From contig CAVVSF010000002.1 of assembly GCA_963750915.1 (NCBI GenBank), positions 310,001 to 374,000 of the forward strand: a DNA stretch of 64,000 nucleotides. The letters run 5' to 3'. A program made the position numbers and the translations under genes. This DNA is from DATBJJ01 sp963750915. GTDB lineage: Bacteria > Acidobacteriota > Vicinamibacteria > Vicinamibacterales > 2-12-FULL-66-21. Under the pieces are notes generated by a model, which was given only the letters and a program-made list of their open reading frames with translations, searched no databases and was not told where the DNA came from. Shown here in pieces: positions 1-9,059 of the stretch. Position 1 is the first letter of the stretch, and each line of letters starts with the position of its first letter.

Positions 1-203
1 TCCGTTATTTCGTGGCGACCAAATGATGTACTGGGATCCGGCTACGAATCGCTGGAGAACTCCTGTGCCTCGGACCCGGTCGAGCGGACGGGCTAAGCGG
101 CACGATGGCGGGGCCATCAGTCAGGCGATAGTGCGCCTCCGAACGGAGAGTCGCCGAACGCGCCCAGTGAACGCCGCTCAACACGTCGAGCGCGCGCATC
201 CAT

Positions 204-359
204 TCACAGTTCTTTTTCAGCAAGGCGTCGGAACGCGTCAGGGACCGAGCGCACACCTCGCATCGCTGACCCGTAATCGACGGCTTGTTCTCCGAAGCGA
301 CTGCGGATCGCATCGACCGCCCGGTCTGCACGCGATCGGGCCACGCCCTTTTTTCGTGC
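204..359 (-). pseudogene. dinB 3'-end remnant, copy 1
   Basis: On the minus strand this encodes the last ~50 residues of DNA polymerase IV, ending RRLAEKEL and a TGA stop. It matches the end of the dinB gene at 19501 with roughly ten differences over 155 bp, including one extra T in a T-run. About 50 bp beyond the stop (from ~153) is also shared with the sequence beyond dinB at ~19453. No upstream polymerase domains are present; the copy is joined at ~360 to a kinase fragment. It is a remnant, not a gene. Confidence 0.85.
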
Positions 360-577
360 GGTGTCAGGGGACCGTGCCGACGCACCAACGAATCGAGGTT
401 CACGCCTTCGAGCAATTCCATGACGAAGTACAGCGTCTGATCGTCCGTGACGCCAAAATCGTAGAGTTCGACGGTGTGCGGAGACCGCAGGCTCGCGGCG
501 GTTTCGGCCTCGCGGCGGAAGCGTGTGACGGCGAGCTGCGCCGCTGCCGGATCGCTGCCGCCAATCACCTCGGGACG
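360..577 (-). pseudogene. Ser/Thr kinase fragment, exact copy of 21501-21718
   Basis: These 218 bp appear identical, base for base, to 21501-21718 inside the membrane kinase gene, in the same orientation. They encode the kinase N-lobe after the lysine, including the hinge-like FVMELLEGVNLD segment, but lack the glycine loop, HRD and DFG motifs. The fragment is inserted between the truncated DUF3455 gene and the dinB tail. Perfect identity beside a diverged dinB tail points to a recent event or a misassembly. Confidence 0.9.
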
Positions 578-903
578 CCCCAGGTGGGGCCGTCCCCGAC
601 GACAACCGCTTCCAGCAGCAGCCAGGGAATCGCGCCCGGTTCCACGAAGCTTGGATCGGAGGAGGATCGGCTCACCTGGGCCTGTGGCCCGAAGTGTGTC
701 CAGCTGAACACAGAATTGACCGCCACGCAGACATAGCCTTGCGTTCCGATGGCGTGAGCCGCGAGGTACGGCGTGAACTCCGGTGGCACCTGGATCGCGT
801 CGGGCACGGGCGGTGGTCCGAAACCATCCGAGCGCTCGGCGTGGGCGCCTTGCGGCAGGACAATCGCGGAGGCGAGGATGAGAACGCTAACGTAGGTCTT
901 CAT
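565..903 (-). pseudogene. Truncated DUF3455 secreted protein
   Basis: The minus-strand frame starts at ATG 903 behind an AAAGGAAAA ribosome site and encodes a signal peptide (residues 1-22, ending AHA). A DUF3455-like segment follows, with IQVPPEFTPYLAAHAIG and a WTHFGPQA motif. The family is usually about 160-180 residues. Here the frame leaves family-like sequence after GDGPTWG, where it meets the 218-bp kinase copy, and stops at 112 residues. The function of DUF3455 is unknown. Truncation by the neighbouring junction is clear, so a functional product is doubtful. Confidence 0.7.
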
Positions 904-941
904 TCAGTTTTCCTTTCACGGTCTTGTGATGGACTACGGGG

Positions 942-1148
942 TTACCGGCGGTTGTTGCGGATACAGATCTCCTGGGCTTTTTCGACGTCGATCACCATCG
1001 CGAATACCTCCATGGGTTCTTCTTTGGTGACCGCCTGTACTGAACCGGGCGGCGCTGTTGCCTTCGCCCCGCCCTGGAACGTGCACGGTCCGGCGGGGTA
1101 CCCGCCACGCGAGGCGCCGTGGACGTTGCGGCCGCGATAGTCGGGTTG
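942..1148 (-). other. Short open frame, unrecognised
   Basis: A minus-strand frame downstream of the membrane protein gene runs from about 1148 to a TAA at 942. Its only ATG codons lie near the end (1013 and 998), giving at most 23 residues ending ICIRNNRR. It may be the tail of a lost gene or non-coding. I do not recognise it. Confidence 0.2.
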
Positions 1149-1157
1149 AAGCCGCCT

Positions 1158-1799
1158 TTAAAGCATCAGCGTGAGCGTGCCAGTCGCGACCAGCACAGCG
1201 GACCAGATCAGATCGAGGTTGAACCACGCGCGGCGCAGGATGCCGACGCCAAGCTTCTCGAACACCAGCACCGCGATAAAGGCGGTCATCGCCAGATAGC
1301 CCGCGGCGTGCAGACCGATGGCCAAGACCGCAGCTCCCGCGCCCGCCCCTGCGCCGGGCATGTGATGCGCGTGCTCCCCGGCTCCGGAGATCGACATGCC
1401 CACGAACACCGGCACCACCATGAGCCCGGCACCGTGAGCGGTCGCCATCAGGAACGACCACACCGTGAGCCGACCCATGCTCACGCGCATGCCGGCCCAG
1501 CGCGGGTGCCGATGACGAAAGAAGCGGAGCGCGCCAAGCGAGACGAGCACCCCGGCAATCGGCCAGCGTAGCCAGCCCAGAGGGATCACGAATCCAATCG
1601 CGAGCGCAGCGCCGACCGCGACGGAAACGGCAAGCGCATGCCCGGCACAGAGCGGCACCAGCGCCCGGAGCACCGCACCGCGACGACGCTCCTGCATCCC
1701 GAGCGCCACCGCAAACAGCCATCCCATCCCAGGATTGATGCCATGAAACACGCCGAGCCCTATCAGCATCGCCCACGACGTTGTCATCTCGTTCGGCAT
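1158..1799 (-). CDS. Polytopic membrane protein with His-rich loop
   Basis: This encodes 213 residues starting MPNEMTTSW, with about six hydrophobic segments separated by short basic loops. An early segment carries GVFHGINPGMGW, and a loop near residues 130-140 is histidine-rich (GEHAHHMPG). That pattern resembles small metal (Ni/Co/Cu) transport or maturation membrane proteins, but I cannot place the family. It starts 11 bp after the methanethiol oxidase stop on the same strand, so the two are almost certainly co-transcribed. Because methanethiol oxidase is known to be copper-dependent, a role in metal delivery to that enzyme is a reasonable inference, not shown. Confidence 0.7.
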   Translation of the reverse strand: MPNEMTTSWAMLIGLGVFHGINPGMGWLFAVALGMQERRRGAVLRALVPLCAGHALAVSVAVGAALAIGFVIPLGWLRWPIAGVLVSLGALRFFRHRHPRWAGMRVSMGRLTVWSFLMATAHGAGLMVVPVFVGMSISGAGEHAHHMPGAGAGAGAAVLAIGLHAAGYLAMTAFIAVLVFEKLGVGILRRAWFNLDLIWSAVLVATGTLTLML

Positions 1800-1810
1800 C
1801 ACACACCTCT

Positions 1811-3205
1811 TCACGCGAAGCAGTAGGAATCGGAGCTCGCATCGCCACCCTCGAGGTGAACCTGGTGGGGACGCATGCCGTCGAACTCCACGAATCCGAC
1901 GGTGTCGAGCTCGATGCCGCCGGTCGGGCTGACGTCCACCTTCGCCAACCAGCCCTTGACGCCGTCGGGATAGAACTGGTCGTCCCACGTCCGGTACAGC
2001 GAGTTGGTCACGTAGACGCGCCTGCCGTCGCGGCTGATCTCGACCATCTGCGGTGCGCCGTTCAACGGTTGGTCCGGACGCGACGGATGCGGCTGGCGAC
2101 GAACCATCCCCCCGAGCTTTACCGAGCCGGTCTCGACCGGGTTGAAGGGATCGGACACGTCGAATTGCTTCAGCTCGCCCGTGCCAAAGCACGAGACATA
2201 GAGGAATCGATCATCGAGCGAGAGGTTGATGTCGGTGACGAGCGGAGGCGCGACACCGAAACCCCTGAAAATCGGCGGCAGATCGTCGGCGGCTGCCGGC
2301 TCGGCGGGAATCTCGATCGCCTTGTGAATGCGCCAGGTCCCACGGCCTTCTCGATGCCACATCCAGACCGACGCGGACAGGTCTTTCAGGCTGGTGACGA
2401 CGCTGGCGAAGCCATAGGTCTCGTTGGGATTGTGCGCGGGGCGCAGCTCGAGCACCATTTGTTGCTCGGGGCCGAGCTCGAGTTTCTGCACGTGGCGACG
2501 ACTGTTGAGATCCCACACATGCAGCGCGTTGCCGTACTTGCCGGCCAGGAGCAGCTCGGGATTCACGCCGCGCTCCACCATGTTCGGCGTGCCCCACTCG
2601 CTCGTGATCATCGTGTCGTGACCGAGGTGCCACCAGAAGTCGTAAGCCAGCTGCTGCGGTCCACGATCGTTCTCCCACCGCCCTTTGATCTCGAATGTTT
2701 CGGGGTCGAGAATGAAGATGCCGCCGGGGCCGTTGCCGTCTGCGTTGCCCAGCGCATTGACATAGACGCCATCCGGCCCGCAGTGCGAAGTATGGGGGCG
2801 GCTATAGCCGGTCTTCTTGATGATCTCGTCGGCTTCGATCACCTTGACGAGGCGTGGCTGCTGCGGGTTGGGCACGGTGTCAAGAATGTGGATTCGCGAT
2901 GATCGCAGGCCGGGCACCACCAGATAGCGGCGCTGCATATGCGGGTGCGGCGAGTTCGGGCAGAGGCACGAGCTGCACGCGTTCCACCCGAAGTGATGCA
3001 GCTCGTCGCCTGCGCCGGGCATGTCGACACGCGCGATCTGAGCGCCGTAGCCTGGCGAGGCGGGATTGACGTCCAGCACCGCCACAGCGTCGTTGGCGGT
3101 CGGGTCGGGATTGAGCAGCGCCACGTAGGCAAGTGTCTCCGCCGGGGCCTGCATGGCCATCGTCGGCGACGGGTAGAAGCTCTGGTCGGGAAGCAGTTTC
3201 GGCAT
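1811..3205 (-). CDS. Selenium-binding protein 56 / methanethiol oxidase
   Basis: This 464-residue protein is full length for the SBP56/MtoX family. It carries the family signature HHFGWNACSSC (residues 70-80), RPHTSHCGPDG near residue 140, FDVSDPFNP and the C-terminal MRPHQVHLEGGD. Members oxidise methanethiol to formaldehyde, hydrogen sulfide and hydrogen peroxide with copper, usually in the periplasm. No clear signal peptide is visible here, so location is open. A strong Shine-Dalgarno (GAGGAGGT, plus-strand 3213-3220) sits 7 bp before ATG 3205. A downstream membrane protein forms an operon, and a winged-helix/hydrolase fusion is divergent. Confidence 0.92.
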   Translation of the reverse strand: MPKLLPDQSFYPSPTMAMQAPAETLAYVALLNPDPTANDAVAVLDVNPASPGYGAQIARVDMPGAGDELHHFGWNACSSCLCPNSPHPHMQRRYLVVPGLRSSRIHILDTVPNPQQPRLVKVIEADEIIKKTGYSRPHTSHCGPDGVYVNALGNADGNGPGGIFILDPETFEIKGRWENDRGPQQLAYDFWWHLGHDTMITSEWGTPNMVERGVNPELLLAGKYGNALHVWDLNSRRHVQKLELGPEQQMVLELRPAHNPNETYGFASVVTSLKDLSASVWMWHREGRGTWRIHKAIEIPAEPAAADDLPPIFRGFGVAPPLVTDINLSLDDRFLYVSCFGTGELKQFDVSDPFNPVETGSVKLGGMVRRQPHPSRPDQPLNGAPQMVEISRDGRRVYVTNSLYRTWDDQFYPDGVKGWLAKVDVSPTGGIELDTVGFVEFDGMRPHQVHLEGGDASSDSYCFA

Positions 3206-3310
3206 TGGTTTTACCTCCTCGCGGTTTCGGTCCGCGCGATCAAGAGACTAGAATCGGGTGGGCGCCGGCGTCCTTTGAGAACGCTGGCGTATTTCTGAAG
3301 CTTTCCTGAG

Positions 3311-4525
3311 GTGCGATTCATGGCCGACACTGCGGTCCGAGGCGCGTATCGATTCGGGCCGTTTCATCTCGACGTCCGAGAGCGTCGACTCTGGCGCGGC
3401 AGCGAGGTGATCCCGCTGCGTCTGAAGGTGTTCGAGACACTCCTGGTGCTGGTCGAGAATGCAGGGCGGCTGGTCACCAAGCAGGAGCTGCTCGACGCGG
3501 TGTGGCCGCAGATCGCGGTCGAGGAAAACAACCTGAATCACAACGTGTCGGTGCTGCGGAAAGCGCTGGGGGAGAAAGCGACGGGCCAGCAGTACATCGA
3601 GACTGTGCCACGCGTGGGCTATCGCTTCGCCGCGCCGGTCGACGCTGCCGTTCCACAGACGGGAGCCTCGGCAGCATCAGCCGTGAAGACGCGGCAGGAA
3701 ATCCGGTACTGCACGACGAGCGACGGTGTCCGGCTCGCCTACGCCACCACCGGCAACGGACCGCCACTCGTGAAAGCGTCGAACTGGCTGACGCACCTCG
3801 ACTTCGAATGGGGCAGCCCGATCTGGCGGCATTGGTACACCGCGCTCTCACTTCATCATCGACTCGTCCGCTACGACGAGCGCGGCAACGGCATGTCCCA
3901 GCGTGACGTGCTCGATGTGAGCTTCGACACGTGGATTCGCGATCTCGAAACGGTCGTTGACGCGGCCGGGCTGGACCGGTTTCCGCTCCTCGGTATCTCT
4001 CGTGGCGGCCCCATTGCCATCGCATACGCAGTGAGGCATCCGGAGCGGGTCACGCAACTCGTGCTCTACGGCGCATTTGCCGTCGGGGTGAACCATTACG
4101 GCACGCCAGAGCAGATTGAGGCTCGGCGCGCGTTCACGAGCCTGGTGCGCCTTGGATGGGGACTAGATAACCCGAAATTCTGCAAGACGTTTACGTGGCG
4201 ATTCATTCCCGAGGCGACACCCGAGCACGAGAAGTGGTTCGATGAGCTTCAGCGTGTCTCCACCTCACCGGAAAACGCGGCACGACTGATGGAGCGCGAC
4301 GGCAACATCGACGTGCGGCCGCTTTTGTCACAGGTGAGGACGCCAACGCTCGTCATCCACTGCGATCGCGATCACGCGGTAGTGCCTGAGAGGGGCCGGC
4401 TGCTCGCGGCCTCGATCCCAGGTGCGCGCTACGTCTCGCTGCCAAGCGCGAATCACCTGATGCTCGAGGAGGAGCCCGCCTGGTCTCTTTTCCTCGAGGA
4501 GCTCGGTGTGTTCCTGAACTGGTAG
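3311..4525 (+). CDS. Winged-helix regulator fused to alpha/beta hydrolase
   Basis: This 404-residue protein has an OmpR/PhoB-type winged helix at residues ~12-105 (FGPFHLDV near the start, VPRVGYRF at the end) and an alpha/beta hydrolase at ~130-404. The nucleophile elbow is GISRGG with Ser230; an Asp in HCDRDHAVVP and a His in SANHLMLEE complete a plausible triad. There is no receiver domain. The fusion suggests a cytoplasmic transcription factor that senses, or is controlled by, a small hydrophobic ligand. It is divergent from the methanethiol oxidase operon across 105 bp, so that operon is a natural target. The second ATG at 3320 could also be the start. Confidence 0.88.
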   Translation: MRFMADTAVRGAYRFGPFHLDVRERRLWRGSEVIPLRLKVFETLLVLVENAGRLVTKQELLDAVWPQIAVEENNLNHNVSVLRKALGEKATGQQYIETVPRVGYRFAAPVDAAVPQTGASAASAVKTRQEIRYCTTSDGVRLAYATTGNGPPLVKASNWLTHLDFEWGSPIWRHWYTALSLHHRLVRYDERGNGMSQRDVLDVSFDTWIRDLETVVDAAGLDRFPLLGISRGGPIAIAYAVRHPERVTQLVLYGAFAVGVNHYGTPEQIEARRAFTSLVRLGWGLDNPKFCKTFTWRFIPEATPEHEKWFDELQRVSTSPENAARLMERDGNIDVRPLLSQVRTPTLVIHCDRDHAVVPERGRLLAASIPGARYVSLPSANHLMLEEEPAWSLFLEELGVFLNW

Positions 4526-4554
4526 TGCTGCCGAAATGGCGTAGCCGTACTATT

Positions 4555-4778
4555 CGAAAACCAGAGGACCTCTCGAATCGCGTGCTCGCTCTCGATTCGA
4601 TGACCGCGGTGACGGCTGCTCAGCTCGCCGCCGACCGCCAGCGGGCGGGCCGCGTCGCGGACCTGCGCGACGCGCTAATTGCCGGCATCGCACAGCGCGC
4701 CGCGCCACGATCGCCACACGCAGTACTAGACGCTTCGAGGGACTCGACGTGCCGGTCGTCGACCCGTGGCACTCGTGA
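4555..4778 (+). pseudogene. PIN-domain toxin (FitB/VapC-like) C-terminal remnant
   Basis: The plus strand encodes RVLALDS, then AADRQRAGRVADLRDALIAG, then in a shifted frame ATIATRSTRRFEGLDVPVVD followed by PWHS and a stop at 4776-4778. This is the typical C-terminal half of a FitB/VapC PIN-domain ribonuclease, including the acidic DLRDALIAG segment. One base appears to be missing near 4690. The N-terminal half with the first catalytic aspartate is not found and no antitoxin is adjacent, so this is a remnant. Confidence 0.6.
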
Positions 4779-4789
4779 TCCAACAGGGA

Positions 4790-5071
4790 GGGACGCGTGC
4801 CAGTTCCGCGATGATCTCGCCGGTGACCTGGACTCCGCCGGCACGGCACATTCGTGCACTCATCGCCCTCGGGCAGGTGATCGGTGACGCACGCCACAAT
4901 CGCGCCGAAGAAGATCGCCAACCTGAGGACGCGTTCCGGAATCGCCGATGGCAGGTCACCGGTTTCCTCGTCGAGGTAATGACGCATGTCGACGACCCAG
5001 CCGGTTTCCGGCAGATAGATCAGGATCGCCAGTTCAGTCGTGTCAAGCGAGTGCGCAAGCGCCCGCCCCAT
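4790..5071 (-). pseudogene. Broken small hypothetical gene
   Basis: A minus-strand frame from ATG 5071 includes VVDMRHYLDEETGDLPSAIP and then FFGAIVACVTDHLPEGDEC. It reads through a Cys-containing TNVPCRRSPG segment and then continues sensibly only in another frame (VTGEIIAELA). The pattern fits a conserved small hypothetical protein with zinc-ribbon-like cysteines that has lost its frame near 4850. The family is recalled only loosely and the function is unknown. Confidence 0.35.
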
Positions 5072-5142
5072 AGTTGCGCTGTCCGGGCGCCAAGGGTTAC
5101 GCAGTCGCTGATCGCCTCCCACGGATCAGGGCGAGCGGCGTG

Positions 5143-5176
5143 AAAAAACGGCGCGAGACAAGCATCCCGCGCCGTT
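5143..5176 (-). terminator. Rho-independent terminator
   Basis: On the minus strand AACGGCGCG and CGCGCCGTT form a 9-bp perfect stem around a 12-base loop, followed by a run of six T. It lies 17 bp beyond the stop of the secreted protein gene that ends at 5193. Confidence 0.88.
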
Positions 5177-5192
5177 CATCCGCGCCCCGTAT

Positions 5193-5705
5193 CTACTTGC
5201 TGTCGGGTTTTGCTCCAGCGACCCGATGGAATACGACGGTGTCTGTTGCCGTCTTGCCGTCCTGTGTCTTCGCCGTTATGACGTCCGTGAATGTATTGCC
5301 GTCTGCGGACGTGGTGACTCGAGAGTCAAATGTCCCTACGTTGGGAACCTCGACGTGACGAAGCATGAAGTCACCGTCTCTCTTCATGCTCTGCTTGCCG
5401 GGCACCTGACCATCGGCGGCCTTCATGTCTTGCATGCTACCGTCAAGGGGTCCACTCCACGACAACGTGGAGGACTTTCCTGCGGCGTCCACTTCCTCAT
5501 AGCGCCAAGCCATTGCATCCGGTGTGTCTTTGAGGATGGTTAACGTGCCTGATTTCGGGGGCGCCTGGGAGCCGAATTTACTTTGCTTCACGTCCATTTT
5601 CCAAACGCCCACGGCCGATGGCTTCGCAGTCTTGGTCTGCGCGACCGCAAGCGATGCATGGAGGAGCACAACGAGAATAGTGGCCGTCTTGACGTTTTTT
5701 AGCAT
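5193..5705 (-). CDS. Secreted hypothetical protein
   Basis: This encodes 170 residues with a signal peptide (LKNVKTATILVVLLHASLAV, cleavage after AVAQ). The mature part begins with VGVWKMDVKQSKFG and contains WRYEEVDAAGKSSTLSW. This layout is common in small exported proteins of Acidobacteria in which a predicted lipocalin-like beta sheet follows a GxWKLN-type opening. An upstream in-frame extension exists, but ATG 5705 is chosen because it begins the signal peptide. It ends at a clear terminator and appears monocistronic. No function can be assigned. Confidence 0.75.
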   Translation of the reverse strand: MLKNVKTATILVVLLHASLAVAQTKTAKPSAVGVWKMDVKQSKFGSQAPPKSGTLTILKDTPDAMAWRYEEVDAAGKSSTLSWSGPLDGSMQDMKAADGQVPGKQSMKRDGDFMLRHVEVPNVGTFDSRVTTSADGNTFTDVITAKTQDGKTATDTVVFHRVAGAKPDSK

Positions 5706-5779
5706 TCGTCGATCTCCGGTGAGAGCATGCGTGTTACCAACGACGGCATTTATAGCAGAGTATTGAGAGACCGAGCGAA

Positions 5780-5960
5780 CAGAATGTTCCGTCGATCCTT
5801 GTCGCCCAGCCGCCTCAGATACGAGCTGGCCGGCCATGACGTGAGGACCGCTCCAGAGATGGGGTGGGCCAGCAAGTCGAACGGCGAGCTCCTCGGTTTG
5901 GCGGCTGCCGAGTTCGACGTTTGCCTCACTGTCGACCGGAACCTCCCCACGCCATCCCGT
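5780..5960 (+). pseudogene. DUF5615 PIN-like toxin fragment
   Basis: The plus strand encodes LAGHDVRTAPEMGWASKSNG followed by ELLGLAAAEFDVCLTVDRNLP. This matches the core of DUF5615 PIN-like proteins, including the GHDV..A.EMGW and LTVDRNL motifs. The N-terminal aspartate segment and the C-terminal end are missing, and the frame continues into unrelated sequence. It is the second PIN-type remnant within 1.5 kb. Confidence 0.6.
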
Positions 5961-6059
5961 TCGGCCTGGTTACGAGCACTCCGCCGTGACAGTCCGGCGG
6001 AGGATGTGACGCAAATGCGCGGGCTGGGGCTGGGCCCCATTCTGCGGCGTCAAACAATA

Positions 6060-6240
6060 GAGTTCCGAGCCATCATCGACGACGCCGTTTCCGTTACGGT
6101 CTAGGACCAGAAAGCCGACGTCCACGTCGCGCTCAGTCCACGCGACGCGATCCACGCGTCCATCCGCATCAATATCGAACGCGACGCCGTTATCGGCATC
6201 AGTCAGGGCGCGCAGCAAGGGTTGATCTGTTCGGCTCACG
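6060..6240 (-). pseudogene. Fragment of a Ca-binding repeat protein
   Basis: The minus strand encodes VAFDIDADGRVDRVAWTE and then LVLDRNGNGVVDDGSELY. These are two D-x-D-x-D-G calcium-loop-like repeats of the kind found in large exported proteins that contain FDIDGDG and LDRNGNGxIDDGSELF. Neither a start nor a full domain is present. Confidence 0.5.
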
Positions 6241-6398
6241 TAGCCACCAACGGGAACCAGCGTCACCAGACAGGGTGCCCACCGTAGCCTTGGCGAAGGT
6301 AGGCTGTTTCTGTTTACCCGAGAGCTGCGGGTGGCAAGCCGAATTCCCCTCCCCTGCGGCATCTTGCGCGACCAACGCCCCGTCATCCTTTCTCGGCG

Positions 6399-8091
6399 TC
6401 AAACAATCAGCTTGCGGGCCTCCGCGTCCGGGTCGTCGACCGTGCGGCAATGGTTGTCGAACACCATCGTCTGGCAGCGATCAGGGGTAAACGCTGGCCA
6501 CGGCAGCTCCGGCTGGCTCGGATTGCCCGTACGCAGCGAAGTTGGCCCAGGCGGTCGCCATCTTCTTCGCCAGCGCCTGTGCGTCTGGACCGTTGCCGGT
6601 TCCCTGCGAGCACCGGGCGGTGTTGTCGAAGCAGAAGGCGAGTTCCGCGGTGTGCCACGCGCCGGCGTCCTCGAGCATCGGTGATTGCCACGTGAAGTAC
6701 CAGGCGAAGACCGGCGCGCCCTTCTGTTGGTGCTTCATCGTCGCCATCCGCGTGACGTTGTTCCGGAGGGCGAGGCTGTTCAAGCCGGGGCCGCTGCACA
6801 TGTAAGAGAGCGTGCGGATGCTCTTGTTCGGATACGCGCGTTTCAACGCGGCCACGATCGCCGCGGCCTTGGCGTCGCCGTAGCTCTTCGTCAGCGTCGC
6901 GACCCATTCGGCCTCGGTGGGGCGGGACGACATGCGGTTGCCCTCCTCGCTCACCGAGCCGATCAGCATCGGCACGTCCCGCGAGATCGCGGGCGCCCCC
7001 TCGAAGAACGACCGCATCGCGACGACACGGCCGTCGACGGTCGGTCCCCAGGCGACGCGCGGTGCCGATCCCGGTGGCGGTATCGGGCCAGCCGACGCGT
7101 CCGGCGGTGGGTTCATGGCCGCGATCACGGCGTTGCCGGCGTCGTTCAGCCGGGCCCAGTCCATCTTCTGCAGCCCGGCCATGTCCTTGACGCCGAGCTC
7201 CACGATCAGCCGCCTGGTGACCTCGCGCGACTGCTCGGCCGAAGGCGGATTGCCGCCACCGCCCGACTGCGCCGACGCGCGATGGACCAGCCCCTGGGCC
7301 GACGGCATGCCGAGAAGCGTCGTGACCTTGGACCCACCACCCGACTGGCCGTAGATCATCACGCGGTCAGGGTCGCCGCCAAAATTCGCGATGTTGTGGC
7401 GGACCCACTGGAGCGCCGCGACCAGGTCAGTCATGCCGACGTTCGCCGAGTTGGCATAGGCCGGCCCGCCGAACTCGGACAGGTCGAGGAAGCCGAGGAT
7501 GTTGAGGCGATGGTTGACCGTCACGGAGACGACATCGTGATGGCGCGCCATCTGCGCCCCATCCTGCGAGGCCAGCTCGTAGGCCGAGCCGAACGTGTAG
7601 CCGCCGCCGTGAATGTAGAACATCACGGGCCGCGAGCCGGTCAGGCTCGGCGTCCAGATGTTCACCTTGAGCATGTCCTCGCTCTGCCAGCCATCCGTCC
7701 ACTGGTACAGGAAGGTCTGCTCGGGAACCCAGCTGTGCAGGCGCTGTGGACAGTTGGCCCCATAAATCAGCGCCGGGTATTCACCATCCCACGGCGCCGG
7801 CGGCTTCGCCGGCAGCCATCGGTTCTCGCCGCCAGTCGACGCGCCGTAGGGGACGCCCTTGAAGGTGAGCACGCCGTCCTCGACATAGCCGCGCACCTTG
7901 CCGTGCTGCGTCTTTGCGACCGCACTGCGAGGTGTGCTGCACACCCCGGGCGTGACCGTGGCTCCAGCGTCACGCCGTTGAGCCGCGCCAGCCGGGCGTG
8001 GCAGTGCCGCGCCGAATCCTGCTGCGGTCGAGAGCCGAAGCAGTTGTCGGCGATTCAGCGTCGAGCGTTTCCCGCGTGTCGCGTCGGACAT
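6399..8091 (-). CDS. Carboxylesterase type B, one frameshift
   Basis: The 563-residue product (after correction) has a Tat-like leader (NRRQLLRLSTAAGFGAALP) and a type-B carboxylesterase fold. It carries FKGVPYG, the oxyanion-hole HGGGY, the nucleophile elbow YGQSGGG near residue 250, a conserved glutamate in SEEGN, and the histidine in AWHTAEL near the C-terminus. The open frame stops at 6481. One extra base near 6507 restores WPAFTPD and CQTMVFDNHCRTVDDPD to a stop at 6399. The gene length is then a whole number of codons. It is an exported esterase of unknown substrate. A remnant of a related gene lies on the opposite strand at 8.5-8.9 kb. Confidence 0.88.
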
Positions 8092-8499
8092 GCAAATCTC
8101 CCTGAGTTTTGCGATGAGCGCTTACATCTCACCGCGCAACCAGCGGGCCGGCTGGCGCCGGCGCACCGTAAGCGTGCGCAGTGGAGTATAGATGGATCAC
8201 GTTCGCGGATCGCAAAGTCGCGCTGGCGGTAGCACATCAACGAGGTCGTCCCTCATCGCGACCTGTTCAAGACCAGGGACACGACTGCTTTCGGTAAACG
8301 TAGGATCCCGCGCGACATCGTGTGGAAGATCGCACGGTGCACACGGGGAAACGGGCGATTGCGCATCGCCCGGCGCGAGATGATCCCCGCAGCGTCGGTG
8401 GTGACCGAGCCAGGCGTAGCTGCCCGGCATGGCCGCGGTTGCCGGATCTCGGTGGTGATTCGCGAGAGGCGGATGGCGTAGGTGCCGGGAAGCCGCAGT
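8092..8499. other. Gene-free stretch
   Basis: Between the carboxylesterase start and the esterase remnant I see no frame with recognisable protein features, no clear hairpin-T terminator and no repeat. It presumably contains the esterase promoter and decayed sequence. Confidence 0.5.
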
Positions 8500-8943
8500 T
8501 GGAACGGACTTCGGCCAGGCCGAGCCGGCGCGGTTCGCCGCCAACGCGTTCGCGGCGAATGGATCGCCCGCCTACCTCTATCGTTTCTCCTACGTCGCAG
8601 TGCGCTGCGGGAGAAGATGCGCGCCGGTGCGCCGCACGGCGGCGAAATCTCGTATGTCTTCGGCACGCTGGCGGCGGGGCGCGGCGTGACGCCGTCGGCC
8701 GCGGATCTGGCGGTCTCGCGGATGGCGCAGAGCTATTGGGTCAACTTCGCCACATCTGGTGATCCGAACGGACCGGGTCTGCCAACGTGGCCGCGCCATG
8801 TTGCCGGCAAGGATCAAATCTTTGACTTCCGGCCCGATGGCAGCGCGGGCGCCGGGCCCGACTCCCGGAAAGCGCGGCTTGATGTGACAGAGAAGGCCAC
8901 CGAGTCTGGCAAGCGAGACGATTCGAGTGTCGTTCGTCAGTGA
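8500..8943 (+). pseudogene. Carboxylesterase type B C-terminal remnant
   Basis: The plus strand encodes FGQAEPARFAANAFAANGSP and YLYRFSYVAV, then after a one-base shift near 8598 LREKMRAGAPHGGEISYVFG and MAQSYWVNFATSGDPNGPGL. This is the last third of a type-B carboxylesterase, including the catalytic histidine segment (APHGGE) and the Y/S-W-NFA.SGDPN motif. The catalytic serine half is absent. It is convergent with, and related to, the intact esterase at 6.4-8.1 kb, and is probably the scar of a second copy. Confidence 0.7.
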
Positions 8944-9059
8944 CCGATCACGCTTCTGGGAAACATGTCGATTGAGACCGTCGGAATCGAACGCGGCTTG
9001 TCGTCTGCTTCCAGGTACCCCTCGCATCGCTGACGAGAGGACCGCCGCATGACGCCGCT

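Noticed and set aside
934..2192. Longer overlapping frames through the membrane protein and methanethiol oxidase genes
   Set aside because: They are antisense or shifted frames of recognised genes with arginine-rich nonsense composition.
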